10,866 nt of DNA from an uncultured Eubacteriales bacterium (GTDB lineage: Bacteria > Bacillota > Clostridia > Oscillospirales > Oscillospiraceae), in the NCBI GenBank assembly GCA_900546485.1, contig URDK01000086.1, positions 1 through 10,866 on the forward strand. Direction: 5' to 3'. The notes beneath the pieces are model-generated. The model did not search any database. It was not told where the DNA came from and worked only from the letters and a program-made list of their open reading frames with translations. The translations under genes were made by a program, and so were the position numbers. Shown one piece after another: positions 5,197-10,866 of the stretch; the stretch's first letter is position 1, and each line of letters opens with the position of its first letter.

Positions 5197-7023
5197 TTAC
5201 TCGACAGTTACGGATTTTGCGAGGTTTTTGGGTTTATCTATGTCGCAGCCCTTTTCGCGCGCGGCGTAATAGGCCAGCAGCTGAAGCGGCACTATCTCGG
5301 CCACGGCGTCAAAAAGCGGGTCGATGCGCGGGATGAAAATTGCGTCGTCCGCCGCGGATAGGATGCGGCGGTTGCCGGCGAGTGCCACGGCCAGGACCTT
5401 TGCGCCCCGGGCCTTGACCTCCTCGATGCCGTTTATCATCTTCTCGAGCAGCTCCTCCCGGCAGCAGAGGGCCACGACGGGGGTGCCCTCGTCTATGAGG
5501 GCGATGGTGCCGTGCTTGAGCTCCCCGGCGGCGTAGGCCTCGGAGTGGTTGTAGCTTATCTCCTTCATCTTGAGCGCGGCCTCGAGCGAGACGGCGTAGT
5601 CGACATTGCGCCCGATATAATACAGCGCGTCGCCCAGACAGTAGCGCCTCGCGAGGGCGGGGAGGGAGGGGTTCATGTCAATGGCGCGCTGTATGGCGTC
5701 GGGGATGAGGTAGAGCCTGCCCGCGAGGCGGCGCAGCTCCTCGTTGTCTATGCGGCCGAGGCGGTGCGCAAAGTGCGCGGCAAGCGCGCAGATGACGGCC
5801 ACCTGTGTGGTGTAGCCCTTTGTAGAGGCCACGGCTATCTCGGGGCCTGCGCGGGTGTAGACCACGTCGTCAGCCAGCTTGGCGAGGCTGCTGCCCACGA
5901 CGTTGACTATCGCCAGCAGCCGCGCGCCCCGGGCGCGGCACTCCTTCGCGGCCGCGAGGGTGTCCGCGGTCTCGCCAGACTGGGAGAGCGCTATGACCAG
6001 CGTCTCAGGCCCGATGAGCGGGTCCGAATACCGCAGCTCGCTGGCGAGCTCGGCAGTGACGGGGATGCGGCAGAGTTTCTCGAGCGCCTGCTTGCCGACG
6101 CAGCCGGCGTAATAGGCGGAGCCGCAGGCGGTGATGACTATGGATTTTATACTCCGAAGCGCCTCATCGTCAAGCCCCAGCTCCTCGAACTCGATGCCGC
6201 CGCCGCGTAGACGCGGCTCGAGCGCGGCGCGGACGGCGCGTGGCTGCTCCATGATCTCCTTGAGCATGAAGTGCTCGTAGCCGCCCTTTTCCGCGGCCTC
6301 GACGCTCCACTCTATGCGGGTGACGGGCGCGTTTACGGGCCGTCCGGCGCTGTCGAAGACGGTGATGCGCTCGCTCGTGAGCTCGGCGAACTGACCGTCC
6401 TCGAGGCAGATGGAGTTCTTGGTGTGGGCCACGAGGGCGGTGACGTCGGAGGCAAAGTAGTTCTCGCCGACGCCGAGGCCGAGGATGAGGGGGCTGGCCT
6501 CGCGCACGGCGTAGAGCGTGCCGGGCGCGTCGGCGCAGAGGATGCCTATGGCGTAGCTGCCCTCGAGCCGCGCGACACTGCGCATGACGGCCTCCTTGAA
6601 GTCGCCGGTGTAGCAGGTCTCGAGCAGGTGGACGATGACCTCGGTGTCGGTCTCGCTCTGAAAGACGCAGCCGCGCGCGGTGAGCTCGGCTCGCAGCTCG
6701 GCGTAGTTTTCGATGATGCCGTTGTGGACCACGGCAAACTTGCCGTTGTTGCTGACGTGGGGGTGGGCGTTGGTGTCCGTGGGCGCGCCGTGGGTGGCCC
6801 AGCGGGTGTGGCCTATGCCGGAGCGCCCGGGGAGGGCCGTGCCGTTTCGCGTGAGTTCGCAGAGCGTCTCGATGCGGCCGCTGGTCTTGGCGAGCTCGAG
6901 GCCGTTCTCGCCCATGACGGCGATGCCGGCCGAGTCGTAGCCCCTGTATTCAAGCGCCTTGAGCCCTGCGAGCAGCACGGGGGCGGCCTCGCGCTTACCT
7001 GTGAAGCCTACTATTCCGCACAT
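5197..7023 (-). CDS. glmS: Glutamine--fructose-6-phosphate aminotransferase (isomerizing)
   Basis: A 608-residue, full-length GlmS that converts fructose-6-phosphate and glutamine to glucosamine-6-phosphate, the entry to UDP-GlcNAc, peptidoglycan and other amino sugars. Domain 1 (about 1-240) is an N-terminal-nucleophile class II amidotransferase: Cys2 in MCGIVGFTG, HTRWATHG at about 72-79, HNGIIENY and SETDTEV. Two SIS isomerase domains follow, with TACGSAYYAG and SQSGETADT in the first and YYIGRNVDYAVSLEAALKMK in the second. The C-terminus DKPKNLAKSVTVE is the family signature. AGGAG lies 5 nt before ATG 7023. Only 16 nt separate it from purA, so there is no room for the glmS ribozyme that regulates many Bacillota glmS genes. 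Feedback control must act elsewhere or on the whole operon. Confidence 0.98.
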   Translation of the reverse strand: MCGIVGFTGKREAAPVLLAGLKALEYRGYDSAGIAVMGENGLELAKTSGRIETLCELTRNGTALPGRSGIGHTRWATHGAPTDTNAHPHVSNNGKFAVVHNGIIENYAELRAELTARGCVFQSETDTEVIVHLLETCYTGDFKEAVMRSVARLEGSYAIGILCADAPGTLYAVREASPLILGLGVGENYFASDVTALVAHTKNSICLEDGQFAELTSERITVFDSAGRPVNAPVTRIEWSVEAAEKGGYEHFMLKEIMEQPRAVRAALEPRLRGGGIEFEELGLDDEALRSIKSIVITACGSAYYAGCVGKQALEKLCRIPVTAELASELRYSDPLIGPETLVIALSQSGETADTLAAAKECRARGARLLAIVNVVGSSLAKLADDVVYTRAGPEIAVASTKGYTTQVAVICALAAHFAHRLGRIDNEELRRLAGRLYLIPDAIQRAIDMNPSLPALARRYCLGDALYYIGRNVDYAVSLEAALKMKEISYNHSEAYAAGELKHGTIALIDEGTPVVALCCREELLEKMINGIEEVKARGAKVLAVALAGNRRILSAADDAIFIPRIDPLFDAVAEIVPLQLLAYYAAREKGCDIDKPKNLAKSVTVE

Positions 7024-7039
7024 ACTGTCTCCTTTCTGT

Positions 7040-8314
7040 TCACAGCTTTATATACTCATCCCTGCCTGCGCCGACGGAGACATAGCGTATGGGGCAGCCG
7101 GTCTCCTGCTCGATGCGGCGGACGTAGCGACGCGCCTCGAGGGGTAGGTCCGTCCACTGACGGGCATGGGAGATGTCGCACTTCCAGCCGTCCATGTACT
7201 CGACGACGGGCTTTGCGTCCTCGAGCGCGGCGGGGAAGGGGAAGTCGCGCGTCTCGGCGCCGTCCACCTCGTAGGCGACGCAGAGGGGTATCTTATCCAT
7301 GTAGCCGAGCACGTCGAGCTTGGTGAGAGCGAGGCAGGTCGCGCCCTGGAGCCTGACGCCGTAGCGCGTGGCGACGAGGTCTATAGGGCCGACGCGCCGG
7401 GGACGGCCGGTCTTGGCGCCGTACTCCGCTCCGGCGGCGCGCAGCTCCTCGGCCTCGGAACCGAACCACTCGCAGACGAAGGGGCCCTCGCCCACGCAGG
7501 TGGAGTAGGCCTTGACGACGCCGACGACCTCGTCCAGGCTTCCCGAGGCCATACCGCTGCCCATGAGGGCGTAGGCCGAGAGAGTGTTGGACGAGGTCGT
7601 ATACGGGCAGATGCCGTGCTCCAGGTCGCGCAGAGCGCCGAGCTGGGCCTCAAAAAGTATGCGTTTGCCCGCGGCCGCAGCTCCCATGAGGAAGCGGCCG
7701 GTATCGCGTATGAAGGGGCGGAGCGGCTCGCCGAAGCGCTCCAGCCAGGAGCTGATCTCCTCGAGCGTGAAGCCCTTGGCGCCGTAGACCTTTGTTAGAG
7801 TGAGGTTTTTCCACTCCAGTATCTCGGCAAGGCGCTCTTTCATCTGCTTGGGATAGTTGAGGTCGCCGGCCTGAAGCGTCTTTTTCTGGTACTTGTCGGA
7901 GTAGAAGGGGGCTATGCCCTGCTTCGTCGAGCCGAACTTGTGCGCGCCGAGGCGCTGCTCCTCGAGCGCGTCCTGCTCCTTGTGCCAGGGCAAAAGCAGG
8001 CTCGCGCGCTCGCTTATCATGAGATTGTCCGGTGTGATGGCCACGCCCTGGGCGCGGACTGCCTCGATCTCCTCCAGAAGGCTCTGGAGATCGAGCGCCA
8101 CGCCGGGGCCGAGAACATTCACGACCCCGGGGCGGAAGATGCCCGACGGCAGCAGGTGCAGGGCAAATTTGCCGTATTCGTTTATAACGGTGTGCCCTGC
8201 GTTCCCGCCGCCCTGATAACGGACGACGACGTCAAAGTCCTGAGTGAGCAGGTCCACCATGCGGCCCTTGCCCTCGTCGCCCCAGTTGATTCCAACTACC
8301 GCGCAGTTTGACAT
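7040..8314 (-). CDS. purA: Adenylosuccinate synthetase (diverged clade)
   Basis: A 424-residue enzyme joining IMP and aspartate with GTP to form adenylosuccinate, the first step of the AMP branch. The N-terminal signature NWGDEGKGR gives catalytic Asp13 and Lys16. Gln34, Asn38 and catalytic His41 (NAGHT) are also present, as are PYTTSSNT (237-244), KTGRPRR (301-307) and LTKLDVL. Several usually fixed motifs differ from the E. coli enzyme: GTTGRG is GSTKQG (128-133), the Arg143-equivalent is Lys in DKYQKK, and FEGAQG is FEAQLG (221-226). The length is near the usual 430. I recall similar sequences from gut Clostridia, so this is probably a lineage variant rather than decay. GGAGG lies 7 nt before ATG 8314. 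The start overlaps the end of asnB by 19 nt, suggesting translational coupling. Confidence 0.93.
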   Translation of the reverse strand: MSNCAVVGINWGDEGKGRMVDLLTQDFDVVVRYQGGGNAGHTVINEYGKFALHLLPSGIFRPGVVNVLGPGVALDLQSLLEEIEAVRAQGVAITPDNLMISERASLLLPWHKEQDALEEQRLGAHKFGSTKQGIAPFYSDKYQKKTLQAGDLNYPKQMKERLAEILEWKNLTLTKVYGAKGFTLEEISSWLERFGEPLRPFIRDTGRFLMGAAAAGKRILFEAQLGALRDLEHGICPYTTSSNTLSAYALMGSGMASGSLDEVVGVVKAYSTCVGEGPFVCEWFGSEAEELRAAGAEYGAKTGRPRRVGPIDLVATRYGVRLQGATCLALTKLDVLGYMDKIPLCVAYEVDGAETRDFPFPAALEDAKPVVEYMDGWKCDISHARQWTDLPLEARRYVRRIEQETGCPIRYVSVGAGRDEYIKL

Positions 8315-9918
8315 TTTACTTCCTCCAGCTCGTTTATGCTCCTTCCGCTGTCCCCGTAGTTCGAGAGATAGCGCGCGGAAGGATCGCCCACATCGCAGCC
8401 AGCCCAGCTCCGGTTGGGCATCCAGAAGCCGGGTATCATCTCCGCCTGGCCGGGGTAATATTTTTCAAATATCTCCCGGTAGAGCAGGGACTCCTTGGTG
8501 AAGGGCTGCGCAAAGGTGTATCTCTTGCGTTTGTGCTCAAAGTCCGCGTCGGAGTACATGCGCTCGGCGAGGGCCTTGAGGTTGTCGGCCAGCGAGTGGC
8601 CCACGGCGTCGGAGAAGGCGGCCTTCTCGCGCCAGAGTATGTCGTCGGGCAGCAGCCCCTCGCCGTCGAAGGCGCGGCGCAGAAGATACTTGCCCACTCC
8701 GTGGTGGTTCATCTTCATCTCCGGGTCGATGGACATGACGTATTTCACGAAGTCCAGATCGCCGAAGGGCACGCGCGCCTCCAGCGAGTGCACGGAGATG
8801 CAGCGGTCGGCGCGCAGCACGTCGTAGGCGTAGAGCTCGCGCACGCGCTTTTGCGCCTCGCGCTGGAATTCCGCGGCCGATGGCGCGAAGTCCGTGTACT
8901 TGTAGCCGAAAAGCTCGTCGGAGACCTCGCCGGTGAGCAGGACGCGGATGTCGGTCTGTTCGTGTATGGCCTTGCAGACGAGGTACATGCCTACGCTGGC
9001 TCGTACCGTCGTGATGTCGTAGCTTCCGATGGCGGCGATGACCTCGGGCAGGGCGGCGACAGCCTCACGGACGGGCACGACCACCTCCGTGTGCTCGCTG
9101 CCGAGGAAGTCCGCGACCTCGCGGGCATAGCCCAGGTCGATGGCGTCGCCGCTCATGCCTATAGCAAAGGTGCGGATGGGCTTCCCGGTGAGCCGCGCCG
9201 CTATGGCGCAGACGAGGGAGGAGTCGAGGCCGCCGCTCAAGAGGAAGCCGACCTTGGCGTCGGAGACCAGGCGCTTTTCAACGCCCCTTATCAGCCTCTC
9301 GCGGATTCCGGCACAGACTTCGTCCTCGCTGCCGCGCACGGGCTCACCGCCCTCGCCGGGGTCGGCGTAGCGGTGGAAGCGCCCGCCCTTCCACCAGCAG
9401 CCGGGAGGGAAGGGCTTCACGCGCCAGACCAGGCCGACGAGGTTCTTCGCCTCGCTGGCAAAGAGCATGGTGCCGTTCCGGTCGTAGCCGTAGAAAAGGG
9501 GACGGATGCCTATGGGGTCGCGCGCGGCGATGAACTCGTGCGTTTCGCCGTCGTAGATGATGCAGGCGAACTCCGCGTCGAGACGCTTGAACATCTCCGT
9601 GCCGTACTCGCGCCAGAGCGGGAGCAGCACCTCGCAGTCGGAGCCGCTTTTGAAGCTGTACTTTGCCGAGAGCTCTTCCTTTATCTTCTCATAACCGTAT
9701 ATCTCGCCGTTGCAGACGACATAGCTGCCGTCGAGCTCAAAGGGCTGCATCCCCGTGGGGTCGAGGCCCATGATGGAGAGACGGTGGAAGGCCAGAACGC
9801 CGTCGTCAAGCCTTACTATGCGGCTGTCGTCGGGGCCTCGGGAGCGCGTTCGCTCGAAGCCCTCGGTAAATGCGGCCATTTCGGGCACGGGGCCGCAGCA
9901 GCCCATGATGGAGCACAT
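8296..9918 (-). CDS. asnB: Asparagine synthetase (glutamine-hydrolysing)
   Basis: A 540-residue cytosolic enzyme that makes asparagine from aspartate, glutamine and ATP. The class II amidotransferase domain (about 1-190) must begin with Cys at residue 2, which fixes the start at ATG 9918 (MCSIMG). An upstream in-frame TTG (9930) would bury the nucleophile. Glutamine-site motifs include SRGPDDS, FHRLSIMGLDP and CNGEIYGYEKI. The synthetase domain has the PP-loop SGGLDS at 228-233, LTGEVSDELFGY, SLEARVPFGDLDFV and ILWREKAAFSDAV, all typical of AsnB. The first residues (MCSIMGCCG) differ from the common MCGI and are cysteine-rich. The length is close to E. coli AsnB (554). It follows the glutamine synthetase after 8 nt, so its nitrogen donor is made by the gene just ahead of it. 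Confidence 0.97.
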   Translation of the reverse strand: MCSIMGCCGPVPEMAAFTEGFERTRSRGPDDSRIVRLDDGVLAFHRLSIMGLDPTGMQPFELDGSYVVCNGEIYGYEKIKEELSAKYSFKSGSDCEVLLPLWREYGTEMFKRLDAEFACIIYDGETHEFIAARDPIGIRPLFYGYDRNGTMLFASEAKNLVGLVWRVKPFPPGCWWKGGRFHRYADPGEGGEPVRGSEDEVCAGIRERLIRGVEKRLVSDAKVGFLLSGGLDSSLVCAIAARLTGKPIRTFAIGMSGDAIDLGYAREVADFLGSEHTEVVVPVREAVAALPEVIAAIGSYDITTVRASVGMYLVCKAIHEQTDIRVLLTGEVSDELFGYKYTDFAPSAAEFQREAQKRVRELYAYDVLRADRCISVHSLEARVPFGDLDFVKYVMSIDPEMKMNHHGVGKYLLRRAFDGEGLLPDDILWREKAAFSDAVGHSLADNLKALAERMYSDADFEHKRKRYTFAQPFTKESLLYREIFEKYYPGQAEMIPGFWMPNRSWAGCDVGDPSARYLSNYGDSGRSINELEEVKCQTAR

Positions 9919-9924
9919 GGCGCA

Positions 9925-9928
9925 CCTC
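9925..9928 (-). promoter_or_regulatory. Ribosome binding site of asnB overlapping the glutamine synthetase stop
   Basis: GAGG on the minus strand shares bases with the TGA stop (9927-9929) of the glutamine synthetase and lies 6 nt before asnB ATG 9918. This supports the ATG that places the catalytic Cys at residue 2, and suggests that terminating ribosomes feed asnB. Confidence 0.7.
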
Positions 9929-10866
9929 AACCCACGCCGTACAGCAGCTCGCTGTACGTGGGGTAGGGCCAGTACTTCGCGGCGGTAATGCTCTCGGCCT
10001 CGTCGGCGGCGGCGCGCAGCTCGCGCATCCGGGGCAGCACGTCGTCGCGTATGGCGCAGCTCTCGGCGGTGACGTCCTCCGCGTCGTGCAGACGGAGCAT
10101 GGAGTCCTCCAGGGCTTCGGTGTTTGCGGCAATGACGTCGCAGAGCGTGGAGAGCCGGCGCACCAGGCCGCGTTCGTAGGAGCAGGCGCAGTCGGGCTCG
10201 AGCGCGCGCTTGGCGGAGGCGGAGCGGGCCGTGTCCGCGGCGTAGGCCTCAACGGCGGGGAGTATCTCCTTCTTCGCCATGTCGGCCATGGTCAGCGCCT
10301 CGATGCTGACGGTCTTGCAGTAGTTCTCGAGCATTATCTCGTAGCGGGAGCGGAGCTCGGCCTCGGTGTAGACGCCGAGCGAGGTGAGCATGTCGACGTT
10401 CTTCCTGTCGAGCAGGCGGGGCATGCAGTCGGGTGTGGTGCGCAGGTTGGAGAGCCCGCGGACCTCCTCGGCCTCGCGCAGCCAGGCCGCGTCGTAGCCG
10501 TTGCCGTTGAAGAGAATGCGCTTGTGTCCGGCGATGACGCTGCGGATGAGATCGTGGAGCGCGGCGTCGAAGTCCTCCGCGCCCTCGAGGACGTCGGCAT
10601 AGCGGCGCAGCACGGAGGCGACGGCGGAGTTGAGCATGATGTTGGCGCAGGCGATGGAGTTGGAGGAGCCGAGCATGCGGAACTCGAACTTGTTGCCGGT
10701 GAAGGCGAAGGGCGAGGTCCGGTTGCGGTCGGTGGTGTCGCGCTGGAAATGCGGCAGGGCGTCCACTCCGAGGCGGAGCTGGCTGCGCTCGGCGGCGGAG
10801 TAGGGTGCGTCGTGCTCTATGGCCTCGAGTATGGCGGTGAGCTCGTCGCCGAGGAAAATGCTGACC
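9927..10866 (-). CDS. glnN: Glutamine synthetase type III, C-terminal part (5' end outside window)
   Basis: The frame stays open to the right edge, leaving about 312 C-terminal residues of a protein that is usually about 700. GSIII hallmarks appear in order: VSIFLGDEL at the edge, LPHFQRDTTDRNRTSPFAF, TGNKFEFRMLGSSNS, HKRILFNGNGYDAAW, and a helical tail ending AAKYWPYPTYSELLYGVG. These match the GSIII (GlnN) class rather than GlnA, whose length and C-terminus differ. The reaction is glutamate plus ammonia plus ATP to glutamine, in the cytosol as a large oligomer. It is the first visible gene of the operon. Its start, promoter and any riboswitch or regulator site lie beyond the window. In-frame ATG and GTG codons inside the fragment are not starts, because homology continues upstream of them. 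Confidence 0.96.
   Translation of the reverse strand, partial: VSIFLGDELTAILEAIEHDAPYSAAERSQLRLGVDALPHFQRDTTDRNRTSPFAFTGNKFEFRMLGSSNSIACANIMLNSAVASVLRRYADVLEGAEDFDAALHDLIRSVIAGHKRILFNGNGYDAAWLREAEEVRGLSNLRTTPDCMPRLLDRKNVDMLTSLGVYTEAELRSRYEIMLENYCKTVSIEALTMADMAKKEILPAVEAYAADTARSASAKRALEPDCACSYERGLVRRLSTLCDVIAANTEALEDSMLRLHDAEDVTAESCAIRDDVLPRMRELRAAADEAESITAAKYWPYPTYSELLYGVG

Noticed and set aside
3636..5336. Long plus-strand open frame (566 codons) antisense to guaA and the end of glmS
   Set aside because: It is a shadow of high-GC coding on the other strand: alanine/glycine/valine/arginine-rich, with no recognisable domain. guaA and glmS are unmistakable on the minus strand.
7024..7060. glmS ribozyme upstream of glmS
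   Set aside because: The space before the start codon is only 16 nt and the preceding sequence is the conserved end of purA, so there is no room for the ribozyme.
7040..8314. PurZ (phage-type diaminopurine pathway enzyme) instead of PurA
   Set aside because: PurZ enzymes lack the catalytic Asp at the start of the GDEGKG motif. Here Asp13 is kept, and the gene lies in a housekeeping operon with guaA.
8308..9966. Plus-strand open frame (552 codons) covering asnB almost exactly
   Set aside because: It is the codon-aligned antisense shadow of asnB, biased in composition, with no motifs and no credible ribosome binding site.

Overview
The window is a GC-rich, densely packed bacterial chromosome segment. 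A class III glutamine synthetase, a MetH-type protein that stops after its B12 domain, and purine and amidotransferase genes with purine-rich Shine-Dalgarno sites point to a Clostridia-type Bacillota, perhaps near Oscillospirales or Christensenellales. Isoleucine is often coded by ATA despite the high GC. The lineage is an inference from gene content and style. No mobile element, CRISPR array, tRNA or rRNA was seen.

Left part (1-2564, with a hairpin to about 2610). The 3' end of a cobalamin-dependent methionine synthase-like gene (+) converges on a MerR-family regulator (-), and the two share a compact bidirectional terminator. The regulator is divergent from an alpha/beta hydrolase (+). Between them lies a textbook MerR-type promoter: TTGACC and TACACT separated by 19 bp, with an 8+8 bp palindrome inside. 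The regulator resembles AdhR/NmlR-type thiol/aldehyde sensors and has a cysteine at the sensing position, so the pair looks like a small stress-response module.

Middle (2565-3607). A single nitrilase-family gene (-) has its own extended -10 promoter. It converges on the hydrolase across a perfect 17-bp hairpin whose A and T tracts are the reverse of a normal terminator.

Right part (3608-10866). A five-gene operon on the minus strand, in transcription order: class III glutamine synthetase (5' end outside the window), asnB, purA, glmS, guaA, then a canonical terminator. Junctions are 8 nt, a 19-nt overlap, 16 nt and 13 nt. The first gene makes glutamine, and three of the other four are glutamine amidotransferases (asparagine, glucosamine-6-phosphate, GMP). 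PurA is the aspartate-dependent AMP branch that balances GuaA at IMP. The operon therefore reads as one unit for making and spending glutamine amide nitrogen. I see no clearly new molecular system. The most noteworthy things are the composition of this operon, the MerR promoter, and the diverged active-site motifs of PurA.
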